Source: Bin55 sp964572845 (GTDB lineage: Bacteria; Pseudomonadota; Gammaproteobacteria; Pseudomonadales; Azotimanducaceae). Taken from it: 64,000 nt of DNA. The stretch lies in NCBI GenBank assembly GCA_964572845.1, contig CAZNFX010000007.1, positions 185,709 to 249,708 of the forward strand. The letters are read 5' to 3'. Positions 16,730-25,778 of this stretch are shown here, piece after piece; position 1 is the first letter of the stretch, and the number at the start of each line of letters is the position of its first letter. Made by a program: the position numbers and the translations under genes. The notes beneath the pieces were generated by a model. That model ran no database searches. It was not told the DNA's origin and saw only the letters and a program-made list of their open reading frames with translations.

Positions 16730-16915
16730 TCGTCAAATCTCCCTCGCTAGCGCAAGACTAGCAATTGCTATTTTCGCAGATTGCAGCCAAGCGCTCCTTC
16801 GTTTATTCGAGAACTGCTCATCGTGAACACTAGCCCAAATGCATAGACGCGCATTGGATACACTAACGAATACCGTCATGGGGACACACTGTCGGATGGC
16901 ATATAGGAAGGAAAC
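16730..16915. promoter_or_regulatory. Divergent gltA / sdhC intergenic region
   Basis: 186 bases between the citrate synthase and succinate dehydrogenase operons. Promoters for both directions must lie here, but I could not pick convincing -35/-10 pairs. The sdhC ribosome site AGGAAGGAA ends it at about 16905-16914. Confidence 0.5.
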
Positions 16916-17293
16916 TTGAAGGATTCGCGTCCTGTTTTTCTTGATCTTCTAAAAATACGGCTACCGATCGCCGCACTTGTTTCCATATTGCATCGCGTGA
17001 GCGGCGCATTCCTGTTTGTTGCTTCGTTTTACCTACTTTTCTTGCTGGCCAAATCGCTAGGTGGAAGTGCGGAGTTCGAGCAATTGAAGCTAATTCTCGC
17101 CACGCCAGTCCATGCGTTTATTCTCTGGGTGACACTTTGTCTACTCTCGTATCACTTTCTGGCAGGATTACGACACCTCTTAATGGATCTACACTTCGGC
17201 GAGTCCTTGCGTGCTAGCAGAATTGGTGCAACCGTTGTGATTGTGGCAACACTGGTCGCCAGCATTCTCAGTGGAGTCTGGATATGGTTGTAA
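16916..17293 (+). CDS. sdhC: Succinate dehydrogenase cytochrome b556 subunit
   Basis: 125 residues with three hydrophobic helices. The sequence IAALVSILHRVSGAFLFV carries the conserved SxxHRxSG quinone-site motif, and YHFLAGLRHLLMDLHFGE carries the heme-ligand His region (HxxxGxRHLxxD). It anchors SdhAB in the inner membrane and binds heme b and ubiquinone. The start is TTG 16916 with AGGAAGGAA just upstream; no better in-frame ATG exists. Its end overlaps sdhD by 10 bases. First gene of the plus-strand TCA block. Confidence 0.95.
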   Translation: MKDSRPVFLDLLKIRLPIAALVSILHRVSGAFLFVASFYLLFLLAKSLGGSAEFEQLKLILATPVHAFILWVTLCLLSYHFLAGLRHLLMDLHFGESLRASRIGATVVIVATLVASILSGVWIWL

Positions 17294-17667
17294 GCGCTAC
17301 CAGCCTGTCGAGATCAGGTCTCGCAGATTTCCTGCTGCAACGCGTGTCTGCGGTCATCCTTGGACTGTATGGACTTTGCATCGTCGGCTTCTTGCTGGTC
17401 AATCCAGGCACCGACTATGACGCATGGGTTCAATATGTGGCATCGCCCGTGATGCTTGTGTTCGGTACGCTTTCCCTCGTTTCGCTCGGCATCCATGCTT
17501 GGATTGGGATGTGGGCGATCGGAACTGACTACCTGAGCGAGCACAAGATGGGACGACATGCCGTGTTCTTGCGTCTAATGTACCAAGGTGTCACTGCATT
17601 GCTGATCTTTGTCTACCTCCTTGTTGGTCTCGCTGTACTTTGGCAGCTGCCGTTGTGGTCCGCATGA
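17284..17667 (+). CDS. sdhD: Succinate dehydrogenase membrane anchor subunit
   Basis: 127 residues, three membrane helices. The segment FLLQRVSAVILGLYGL has the conserved QR-S motif near the start, and SLGIHAWIGMWAIGTDYL carries the heme-ligand His and the Asp-Tyr near the quinone pocket. It overlaps sdhC by 10 bases and its TGA overlaps the sdhA ATG (ATGA), so the anchor subunits and the flavoprotein are translationally coupled. Confidence 0.94.
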   Translation: MVVSATSLSRSGLADFLLQRVSAVILGLYGLCIVGFLLVNPGTDYDAWVQYVASPVMLVFGTLSLVSLGIHAWIGMWAIGTDYLSEHKMGRHAVFLRLMYQGVTALLIFVYLLVGLAVLWQLPLWSA

Positions 17668-19436
17668 AGCAACTACGTGAAATGGAATTTGACGGCCTCA
17701 TTGTCGGTGGGGGTGGCGCAGGACTACGAGCAGCAATGCAGCTCGCTCAATCGGGCTATCGGACGGCTGTTCTCTCCAAGGTATTTCCGACTCGATCTCA
17801 CACCGTTTCGGCACAGGGAGGCATTACCTGTGCAATCGGCAGCGAAGATCCCAACGACGACTGGCGTTGGCATATGTACGACACCGTCAAGGGATCGGAC
17901 TACATTGGCGACCAAGAGGCGATCGAGTACATGTGCAACGTCGGTCCGCAGGTCGTCTACGAACTCGAGCACATGGGATTGCCGTTCTCTCGCACGGAGA
18001 CTGGCCGCATCTATCAGCGACCCTTCGGCGGGCAATCGAAGGACTTCGGGAGGGGTGGGCAGGCATCCCGCACATGTGCTGCCGAAGACAGAACAGGGCA
18101 TGCGCTGCTGCACACGCTGTACCAAGCCAATCTCAAGGAGGAAACAACCTTCCTTAGCGAGTGGTTTGCAGTCGACTTGGTGACGAATCAGGATGGAGCT
18201 ATCGTTGGAGTAATAGCCATCTGTGTCGAGACTGGCGAGGTAGTGTTCGTCAAGTCAAAGGTTACGGTTCTGGCAACCGGAGGCGCGGGCCGGATCTACG
18301 CCAGTACTACCAATGCACTGACCAACACGGGCGATGGTGTAGCCATGGCGCTGCGTTCAGGAGTTCCTGTTCAAGATATTGAAATGTGGCAGTTCCATCC
18401 AACCGGCATTCATGGAATGGGGATTCTAGTTACAGAGGGCAGCCGAGGGGAAGGCGGCTACTTAATCAACTCCAACGGCGAGCGATTCATGGAGCGCTAT
18501 GCGCCCACTGCAAAGGACCTTGCAAGCAGAGACGTAGTTTCCCGATCAATGGTTATTGAAATCAACGAAGGCAGAGGTTGCGGTCCAAACAAGGATCACC
18601 TTTTCTTGAAGCTAGACCATTTGGGGATTGATGTACTAGACTCTAAGTTGCCAGGGATCATGGAACTATGCAAGACCTACGCATTGGTGGATCCCGCGAT
18701 TGAACCAATACCGGTGCTTCCAACATGTCATTACATGATGGGTGGCATAGCTACGCAGATCAACGGACAGGCCGTTACGCAAGACTCCGCTGGCAACGAT
18801 TGCTCGGTTGAGGGCTTGTATGCCGTTGGGGAAGTGGCTTGCGTATCGGTACATGGCGCTAACCGGCTTGGCGGCAACTCATTGTTGGATCTCGTGGTAT
18901 TCGGTCGCGCGGCAGGGCTACACATTCAGGAAGTCTTGCGGCAAGGTGTTAGCTATCGAAATCCAACGACTAGTGATCTGGAGCGTGCAATGGCACGAGT
19001 CCACCGTTGGGAGCGATCAGAATCTGGTGAGAATCCAGCCGATGTGAGAGCTGATCTTCAGAATTTGATGCAGGATAGTTTCAGCGTTTTCCGAACCCAG
19101 GGGAAGATGCGAGACGCACTATCTCAGCTCGCGGAAATGCGTAAACGAGTGGAGCATGCCCATCTGACCGACAAGTCCGAAGTCTTCAACACAGCTAGAG
19201 TCGAAGCACTTGAACTGGATAACCTCTTGGAAGTTGCTGAGGCTACTGCGATAGCTGCTGAAGGGCGCCGAGAGAGCCGTGGTGCTCATGCTCGTGTTGA
19301 CTTTGAAGAAAGGGACGACGAGAACTGGTTGTGCCACTCCTTGTATTACTCCCAAGACCGATCGTTGCGTAAGCGTGCAGTCAACTTCAGTCCAACAATA
19401 GTCGATCCATTTGAACCGGTTGCGAGGGTGTATTAG
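17664..19436 (+). CDS. sdhA: Succinate dehydrogenase flavoprotein subunit
   Basis: 590 residues (E. coli 588). The FAD fold GGGGAGLRAA is at about 15-24. RSHTVSAQGG holds His46, to which FAD is covalently attached. HPTGIHGMG and GANRLGGNSLLDLVVFGR mark the dicarboxylate site. ATG 17664 is chosen because it overlaps the sdhD stop (ATGA) and gives the family N-terminus; an upstream TTG at 17640 would add eight residues inside sdhD. It oxidises succinate to fumarate and passes electrons to SdhB. Confidence 0.97.
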   Translation: MKQLREMEFDGLIVGGGGAGLRAAMQLAQSGYRTAVLSKVFPTRSHTVSAQGGITCAIGSEDPNDDWRWHMYDTVKGSDYIGDQEAIEYMCNVGPQVVYELEHMGLPFSRTETGRIYQRPFGGQSKDFGRGGQASRTCAAEDRTGHALLHTLYQANLKEETTFLSEWFAVDLVTNQDGAIVGVIAICVETGEVVFVKSKVTVLATGGAGRIYASTTNALTNTGDGVAMALRSGVPVQDIEMWQFHPTGIHGMGILVTEGSRGEGGYLINSNGERFMERYAPTAKDLASRDVVSRSMVIEINEGRGCGPNKDHLFLKLDHLGIDVLDSKLPGIMELCKTYALVDPAIEPIPVLPTCHYMMGGIATQINGQAVTQDSAGNDCSVEGLYAVGEVACVSVHGANRLGGNSLLDLVVFGRAAGLHIQEVLRQGVSYRNPTTSDLERAMARVHRWERSESGENPADVRADLQNLMQDSFSVFRTQGKMRDALSQLAEMRKRVEHAHLTDKSEVFNTARVEALELDNLLEVAEATAIAAEGRRESRGAHARVDFEERDDENWLCHSLYYSQDRSLRKRAVNFSPTIVDPFEPVARVY

Positions 19437-19438
19437 CG

Positions 19439-20143
19439 ATGCGAGTGAGCATTTTTCGATTTGTGCCGGGTATGGATGCCAAGCCTCGCATGCAAGACTA
19501 TGAATTTGAGATGCCTAGAGACCGTGATCTCATGGTTCTTGACGTACTGGAGCAACTCAAGGCGCATGACCCTTCGATCAGCTACCGTCGCTCGTGTCGC
19601 GAAGGTGTGTGCGGATCTGATGGAATGAATATCAATGGACGGAACGGTTTGGCGTGCAAAACGCCGGTAGGCGATGTGGTAAAGAGAAATCGTCTGGAGC
19701 TTCGTCCTCTTCCAGGATTGCCTGTGATTCGCGACCTCGTAGTCGATATGTCCCAGTTCTATCGGCAATACGAGCGAGTGGACCCGTACCTGAGCAACGA
19801 TACACCGCCTCCGCCACGGGAACGATTGCAGTCCCAAGAAGAACGGGCAAAGCTCGATGGACTCTACGAATGCATTCTGTGCGCCTGTTGTACGACCTCG
19901 TGTCCTTCGTTTTGGTGGAACCCCGATAAATTTCTAGGTCCGGCCGCGCTACTACAGTCGTATCGTTTCTTGGCGGACAGTCGCGATACCGCAACGGAGG
20001 AGAGATTGTCGAAGCTGGACGACCCCTATACCGTGTTCCGTTGCCGCGGCGTAATGAATTGTGTTAATGCATGTCCAAAGGACCTGAATCCAACAAAGGC
20101 GATCAATCAAATCAAGACCTTGCTGGTAAAGAACGGCGCATAG
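19439..20143 (+). CDS. sdhB: Succinate dehydrogenase iron-sulfur subunit
   Basis: 234 residues. The [2Fe-2S] ligands are Cys53, Cys58, Asp61 and Cys73 in SCREGVCGSDGMNINGRNGL plus AC, with Asp in the third place as in E. coli SdhB. The C-terminal domain has CILCACCTTSCPSFWWN and CRGVMNCVNACPKDLNP, giving the [4Fe-4S] and [3Fe-4S] clusters. It starts two bases after sdhA. It carries electrons from FAD to ubiquinone at SdhCD. Confidence 0.97.
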   Translation: MRVSIFRFVPGMDAKPRMQDYEFEMPRDRDLMVLDVLEQLKAHDPSISYRRSCREGVCGSDGMNINGRNGLACKTPVGDVVKRNRLELRPLPGLPVIRDLVVDMSQFYRQYERVDPYLSNDTPPPPRERLQSQEERAKLDGLYECILCACCTTSCPSFWWNPDKFLGPAALLQSYRFLADSRDTATEERLSKLDDPYTVFRCRGVMNCVNACPKDLNPTKAINQIKTLLVKNGA

Positions 20144-20189
20144 ACCGATTAATGCGCAACACATTGATCTAGAACGCGAGAAATCTGCC

Positions 20190-23036
20190 ATGGCTGAATC
20201 ATTCCTTCAACGAATGGAGTCAAGCTCTCACTTGGCCGGAAGTAGTGCGGTGTACATTGAAGCGATGTACGAGAGATACCTTAGCGACTCAAATTCGGTG
20301 CCCGAGCAATGGCGCGAATATTTCGGCACATTGCCTTACTCAGATGCCAAAGCGATTGACGTTCCCCACAGCGGGATCATCAATCACTTCGAGCGGCTGG
20401 GAAGAAATCGGCTCAAGGCACGTCCCGAACGCGTCAGCACGGAAATCATGTCCGAGCATGAACGCAAGCAGATCCAAGTCATGGAGCTTATTGACGCCTA
20501 TCGTGCTCGTGGACACCGCAAGGCAAAGGTCGACCCGTTGGGGAAGTGGGAACGCGATCAAGCCCCCGATTTGATGCTTGATTTCCATAACTTGAGCGCG
20601 GCTGACCTCAATACGGTCTTTCAGACGGGTACTTCGGATCTCTTTGAAGACGACGGACATCCGCTGCATGAAATCATCGCGGCATTAGAGGAAACGTACT
20701 GTGGGTCGATCGGAGCGGAGTACGTGTACGTTACGACTGCGCAGGAACGCCGGTGGATACAGGGTCGCCTAGAGTCGGTGCATTCGCACATGAAATTCGA
20801 GCGCGACCACAAGCGACGAATTCTCGAGCGACTTACAGCGGCCGAAGGTTTAGAACGCTATCTGCACAACCGCTATCCAGGCACGAAGCGATTCGGACTC
20901 GAAGGTGCCGAAAGCCTTATCCCGCTCTTGCACGAGGTCACCCAGAGGGCAGGTATGTGGAAGGTTCGCGAAATTGTGATTGGAATGGCACACCGGGGCA
21001 GGCTGAATGTCTTGGTGAACATTCTCGGCAAGGAGACCGAGGACATATTCGAGGAGTTCGAAGGTACTGCGCCAGAAGTTTCGGCAACGGGGGACGTGAA
21101 GTACCACATGGGCTTTTCCTCTAACTTGGACAGCCTCGGCAAGCAGATTCACTTGGCACTGGCATTCAATCCATCGCACCTCGAAATCGTGGGTCCCGTG
21201 GTGGAAGGGTCCGTGCGGGCACGGCAGGATCGTCGGCAGGATCAGGCAGGTGTTGAGGTCATTCCGATTCTGATTCACGGAGATGCAGCCATTGCCGGTC
21301 AGGGTGTTGTGATGGAAACTTTCCAAATGTCGCAGACTCGGGGGTTCTACACCGGCGGAACGATTCACATCATCATCAACAATCAAATCGGTTTTACCAC
21401 GAGCAAGCGCGAAGACGCACGATCAACCGAGTATTGCAGCGAAGTTGCAAAGATCATGAGAGCACCGATATTTCACGTGAACGGCGACGACCCCGAAGCT
21501 GTGGTCGCTGTTGCTCAATTGGCCATGGATTACCGAACTGGATTTGGTAAGGATTTCATAATCGATTTAGTTTGCTATCGACGTCGGGGTCACAACGAAG
21601 CGGAAGATCCCATGAAGACGCAACCGTTGATGTACCAGCAGATTCGCCAGCATCCAACAACTCGAACTACGTATGCCGAGCGACTTGTTCGGGAAGGAGC
21701 CATAACCCAAGCGGAGTCGGACGAGTGGGTGTCCACGTTCCGAGATCGATTGGACAAAGGCGACACAGTCGCCCCGTCAGTTGTAAGCGAACCCGACCAG
21801 TCCATGTTTGTTGATTGGAAGCCCTATTTGGGGCACGACTGGGACGCCCCTGGCGACACAACAATTGCGATTCCACTACTGCAGGAAGTGATGGGACGAG
21901 CCAATTCGATTCCTGTGGGAATACGATTGCACAAGCAAGTCGAGGGAATCTATGAAGACCGCCGACGCATGGCCGCAGGAGCGTTGGCGGCTAATTGGGG
22001 CTTCGGAGAGATGGCAGCGTATGCGACGCTGCTGGAGCAAGGCTATGACATACGAATAACTGGTCAGGATGTGGGCGTGGGTACCTTCTCGCACAGGCAC
22101 GCATGCGTCTACTGCCAGAAGACTGGCGAGCAGGTCATCCCCATGCAACTGGCATTCCCGGATCAACAGTTTCAAATTTACGACTCCTTGCTTTCGGAAG
22201 AGGGCGTGCTCGCATTCGAATATGGCTACGCGACGACGTCGCCGGATACATTGGTGATTTGGGAAGCACAGTTCGGGGACTTCGCCAATGGCGCTCAGGT
22301 TGTCATAGATCAGTTCGTATCGAGCGGCGAAGCGAAATGGGGTCGAGCCTGCGGTCTGGTCATGTTGCTGCCTCACGGATTCGAGGGAGCTGGACCCGAG
22401 CATTCGTCTGCGCGGCTCGAGAGATACCTACAACTGTGTGCGCAGCACAACATGCAGGTCTGTGTACCTTCCACCCCTGCACAAATGTTTCACATGTTGC
22501 GCAGGCAGATGATTCGACCGATGCGCAGACCTCTTGTCGCGTTGACCCCAAAGAGCTTGTTGCGGCACAAGTTGGCGGTTTCGACAATCGATGAGATGGC
22601 TCTGGGTCACTTTTACAACATCATTGACGAAGTGGACAACATCGATTTGAAACAAGTGAAGAGATTGGTCTTATGTTCAGGCAAGGTCTACTACGATCTA
22701 TTGGATCGTCGCCGAGAAGATGGCCGAGAAGACATTGCTATCGCTCGTCTTGAGCAGTTGTATCCCTTTCCCAGAGAAGAACTTGCAAGAATCCTATCGG
22801 GGTATGACAACTTGCAGGAAATGTTCTGGTGCCAGGAGGAACCGCAAAATCAAGGCGCTTGGTACTCCAGCCGGCATCACTTGGACCGTGTGCTCGACGA
22901 AGTGAAACCCCACATTGAACTAGCATATGCAGGGCGAAAAGCCTATGCCGCCCCGGCTGTAGGCCTTGCCTCACGACATGTACGGCAGCAAACGGACTTA
23001 GTTGAGCAAGCCCTCTACGGCGAGAGGGAAGATTGA
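20190..23036 (+). CDS. sucA: 2-oxoglutarate dehydrogenase E1 component
   Basis: 948 residues, close to the 930-950 usual for SucA. The N-terminal E2-binding segment YIEAMYERYLSDSNSVPEQW is present. MAHRGRLNVLVNI and the thiamine-diphosphate region HVNGDDPEAVVAVAQLAM with YRRRGHNEAEDP follow. GQDVGVGTFSHRHA lies in the transketolase-like domain. It decarboxylates 2-oxoglutarate and succinylates the lipoyl group of SucB. It starts 46 bases after sdhB, so an internal promoter is possible but not seen. One base separates its TGA from the sucB GTG. Confidence 0.98.
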   Translation: MAESFLQRMESSSHLAGSSAVYIEAMYERYLSDSNSVPEQWREYFGTLPYSDAKAIDVPHSGIINHFERLGRNRLKARPERVSTEIMSEHERKQIQVMELIDAYRARGHRKAKVDPLGKWERDQAPDLMLDFHNLSAADLNTVFQTGTSDLFEDDGHPLHEIIAALEETYCGSIGAEYVYVTTAQERRWIQGRLESVHSHMKFERDHKRRILERLTAAEGLERYLHNRYPGTKRFGLEGAESLIPLLHEVTQRAGMWKVREIVIGMAHRGRLNVLVNILGKETEDIFEEFEGTAPEVSATGDVKYHMGFSSNLDSLGKQIHLALAFNPSHLEIVGPVVEGSVRARQDRRQDQAGVEVIPILIHGDAAIAGQGVVMETFQMSQTRGFYTGGTIHIIINNQIGFTTSKREDARSTEYCSEVAKIMRAPIFHVNGDDPEAVVAVAQLAMDYRTGFGKDFIIDLVCYRRRGHNEAEDPMKTQPLMYQQIRQHPTTRTTYAERLVREGAITQAESDEWVSTFRDRLDKGDTVAPSVVSEPDQSMFVDWKPYLGHDWDAPGDTTIAIPLLQEVMGRANSIPVGIRLHKQVEGIYEDRRRMAAGALAANWGFGEMAAYATLLEQGYDIRITGQDVGVGTFSHRHACVYCQKTGEQVIPMQLAFPDQQFQIYDSLLSEEGVLAFEYGYATTSPDTLVIWEAQFGDFANGAQVVIDQFVSSGEAKWGRACGLVMLLPHGFEGAGPEHSSARLERYLQLCAQHNMQVCVPSTPAQMFHMLRRQMIRPMRRPLVALTPKSLLRHKLAVSTIDEMALGHFYNIIDEVDNIDLKQVKRLVLCSGKVYYDLLDRRREDGREDIAIARLEQLYPFPREELARILSGYDNLQEMFWCQEEPQNQGAWYSSRHHLDRVLDEVKPHIELAYAGRKAYAAPAVGLASRHVRQQTDLVEQALYGERED

Positions 23037-23037
23037 A

Positions 23038-24264
23038 GTGACGACACAAATTTCGGTTCCAGCGTTCCCCGAGTCCATTTCGGAAGGCGAATTGTCGAAA
23101 TGGTACAAGCAGGTCGGAGACTACATCGAGAGAGATGCACTTCTCGTCGATGTGGAGACTGAGAAAACGACATTGGAGATCCCTAGTCCCGTGTCGGGAG
23201 TCGTGGTAGAGATCCTCAAGGAGGAGGGTGCAACAGTAGAAGGCAAGGAAGTCATCGCTGTCATTCAGGAGGGGGCGCGACCTGCAATTGACACCACAAC
23301 GGATGGGACGGCTGCCGATGTTGAGGAGCAATCCAGTTCCGAGACCGAGCGACAGGAAATCGTTGCGTCACCTTCGGCAAGACGATTGGCAAGCGAACGC
23401 GAGATTGCTCTTGCAACGGTTGTCGGAACCGGTCGTGGAGGTCTGATTACGCGAGACGACGTTGCTGCTGCAATCAGACTCCGCGATTCCGGCGCGTATG
23501 CGGCTAAAGCGGAGCCCGACGAGGCACCTGAAGAGAAGGCTCCTGACGCCGATAGTGGGGAACGTGTCGAAAGACGGGTTCCCATGACTAGGCTGCGGGC
23601 CACGATTGCAAATAGGCTGGTCGAGGCTCAGCAGAACGCCGCCATGTTGACTACGTTCAATGAAGTCGATATGGACCCGATCATGCGTATGCGTCGTCAA
23701 TATCAAGACGAGTTTCAAGCCGCTCACAATGGTACGCGTCTGGGATTCATGAGCTTCTTCGTACGTGCCTCTGTTGAAGCTCTAAAGCGATTTCCGTTAG
23801 TAAACGCATCCATTGACGGTTCGGAAATTGTCTATCACGGCTACTACGATATAGGTGTAGCCGTAAGTACTGACCGAGGTCTAGTCGTTCCTATCGTTAG
23901 AGATGCAGATGCGTTGGGATTGGCGCAAATTGAGGACCAAATTCTGTCGTATAGCGAGAAGGCTCGTAGTGGCAAGCTGGCAATCGAGGACATGCAGGGC
24001 GGGACGTTCACCATTTCGAATGGCGGCGTCTTCGGTTCGCTGCTTTCTACTCCGATTCTCAATCCTCCGCAAACGGCTATCCTGGGCATGCACAAAATTC
24101 AGGCGAGACCCGTCGTCGTTGATGGTGAAATTGTCGTTAGATCCATGATGTATCTTGCGCTTTCCTACGATCATCGCTTGATCGACGGACAGGAAGCAGT
24201 CAGGTTCTTGGTTGCGATCAAGGGTATGTTGGAAGATCCCGCTCGAATCCTGCTGGAACTGTAA
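23038..24264 (+). CDS. sucB: Dihydrolipoyllysine succinyltransferase (E2 of 2-oxoglutarate dehydrogenase)
   Basis: 408 residues from GTG 23038; GAGGGAAG in the sucA tail serves as ribosome site. A TTG at 23002 is also in frame but lies inside sucA. Domains: lipoyl domain 1-80 with the modified Lys43 (DVETEKTTLEIP); an acidic linker; the E1/E3-binding domain about 115-155 (SPSARRLASE then GRGGLITRDDV); and the catalytic domain to the end, with the CoA-acyltransferase motif SYDHRLIDGQEA holding the catalytic His. It transfers succinyl to CoA. lpd follows after 13 bases. Confidence 0.98.
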   Translation: MTTQISVPAFPESISEGELSKWYKQVGDYIERDALLVDVETEKTTLEIPSPVSGVVVEILKEEGATVEGKEVIAVIQEGARPAIDTTTDGTAADVEEQSSSETERQEIVASPSARRLASEREIALATVVGTGRGGLITRDDVAAAIRLRDSGAYAAKAEPDEAPEEKAPDADSGERVERRVPMTRLRATIANRLVEAQQNAAMLTTFNEVDMDPIMRMRRQYQDEFQAAHNGTRLGFMSFFVRASVEALKRFPLVNASIDGSEIVYHGYYDIGVAVSTDRGLVVPIVRDADALGLAQIEDQILSYSEKARSGKLAIEDMQGGTFTISNGGVFGSLLSTPILNPPQTAILGMHKIQARPVVVDGEIVVRSMMYLALSYDHRLIDGQEAVRFLVAIKGMLEDPARILLEL

Positions 24265-24277
24265 GGAGAAGCCTGCT

Positions 24278-25714
24278 ATGAGTAAGAACGTGGATGTAGT
24301 TGTTGTTGGGGCCGGTCCAGCTGGCTATGCAGCGGCGATTCGATGCGCACAACTAGGCTTTTCTGTTACATGCGTTGATAAGTCGAAGGACTCCGAAGGG
24401 CAACCGACTCTTGGCGGGACCTGTTTGAACTGGGGATGCATCCCATCTAAAGCGTTGCTCGATGTGTCGCACAAGTTCAACGAGACGCACAAGCTCGATG
24501 CGATGGGAATCGATACTGGTGATGCGAAAATCGACATCGCGAAGATGCTTGCGTACAAGGACTCAGTAGTTGGTCAACTAACAAAAGGGATCGGATTGCT
24601 GTTCGAGGGCAATGGAATCGAATTCGCCCATGGGCGAGGCAAGCTATTGGATGGACGCCGTGTAAGTGTTACCTCCGATGATGGCGAGGTAGACGAGATC
24701 CAGGCAAAGCACGTAATTCTCGCGCCGGGTTCGGTGCCGATTGAAATTCCTGCTGCTCCATTGGACTATGAGAATGTTGTTGATTCCACAGGGGCATTGG
24801 AGTTTGCAGAAACGCCGGGTCGTCTTGGTGTAATCGGTGCTGGAATCGTTGGGTTGGAACTTGGTAGCGTGTGGGCGCGACTGGGTTCGGAAGTAGTAAT
24901 TCTGGAAGCACTAGACGATTTCTTGCCAGCAACCGACCGCCGTGTGGCTCGAGACGCACTTCGGATCTTCTCGAAGCAAGGCTTGGACATTCGATTGGGT
25001 GCTCGCGTTACCAATACTGTGGTAGAGGGAGGCACCGTAAAGGTGTCGTACCAGCTTCAGAACGAAGACAAGGTCTTGGAATGCGACAAGCTCATTGTCG
25101 CTGTCGGGCGTCGACCATACACAGAGGGATTGTTGGCGGATGACTGCAGCGTCAATCTTGACGAACGGGGCTACTTGTTCGTCAACGACCTGTGTGCCAC
25201 GGATGCGCCAAACGTATACGCCGTTGGAGACGTGGTACGCGGGCCAATGCTCGCACACAAGGGAATGGAAGAGGGCGTCATGGTCGCGGAAAGAATTGCT
25301 GGGCAAAAGCCTGTAGTCAACTACGACACCGTCCCCTCCGTGATTTACACGCTGCCTGAAGTGGCGTGGGTTGGGTTGTCTGAAGAGGAGCTCAAGGCAA
25401 ATGGGGAGGAGGTTCGAAGCGGAATGTTCTCCTTTGGTGCAAACGGTCGTGCAATAGCCGCAAACGAAAGCGATGGATTTGTCAAGGTCATTTCAGATGC
25501 CGAGACGGACAGAATTCTGGGAATGCACATATTGGGTGCACAAGCTTCCGAATTGATTGCTCAAGGTGTCATTGCTATGGAATTTGGAGCGACAGCAGAG
25601 GATTTGGCTCTTACGATGTTTGCCCATCCTTCCTTGTCTGAGGCCGTGCACGAAGCAGCTCTTGGAGTGTCGGGCAGTGCAATCCACGCGATTGCACGAA
25701 GAAAGCGGAGCTAG
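24278..25714 (+). CDS. lpd: Dihydrolipoamide dehydrogenase (E3)
   Basis: 478 residues from ATG 24278, with AAGGAGA 10 bases before; a longer in-frame start at 24212 lies inside sucB. The FAD motif GAGPAGYAAA is at 11-20 and the redox disulfide Cys49/Cys54 is in GGTCLNWGCIPSK. The NAD motif GAGIVGLELG follows. The C-terminal HPSLSEAVHEAAL holds the His-Glu base pair. It reoxidises the lipoyl groups of SucB with NAD+. This may be the dedicated E3 for 2-oxoglutarate dehydrogenase, shared or not with other 2-oxoacid complexes. Confidence 0.98.
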   Translation: MSKNVDVVVVGAGPAGYAAAIRCAQLGFSVTCVDKSKDSEGQPTLGGTCLNWGCIPSKALLDVSHKFNETHKLDAMGIDTGDAKIDIAKMLAYKDSVVGQLTKGIGLLFEGNGIEFAHGRGKLLDGRRVSVTSDDGEVDEIQAKHVILAPGSVPIEIPAAPLDYENVVDSTGALEFAETPGRLGVIGAGIVGLELGSVWARLGSEVVILEALDDFLPATDRRVARDALRIFSKQGLDIRLGARVTNTVVEGGTVKVSYQLQNEDKVLECDKLIVAVGRRPYTEGLLADDCSVNLDERGYLFVNDLCATDAPNVYAVGDVVRGPMLAHKGMEEGVMVAERIAGQKPVVNYDTVPSVIYTLPEVAWVGLSEEELKANGEEVRSGMFSFGANGRAIAANESDGFVKVISDAETDRILGMHILGAQASELIAQGVIAMEFGATAEDLALTMFAHPSLSEAVHEAALGVSGSAIHAIARRKRS

Positions 25715-25778
25715 GCGAAATCCAGCTCAACTGTCGGACACAGGTCCAACGTTTCTGTAATACCAAGGAAGTCATGAT

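Noticed and set aside
20850..22403. Antisense frames of 178 and 175 codons inside sucA
   Set aside because: Shadow frames opposite a highly conserved gene; no ribosome sites or family match.
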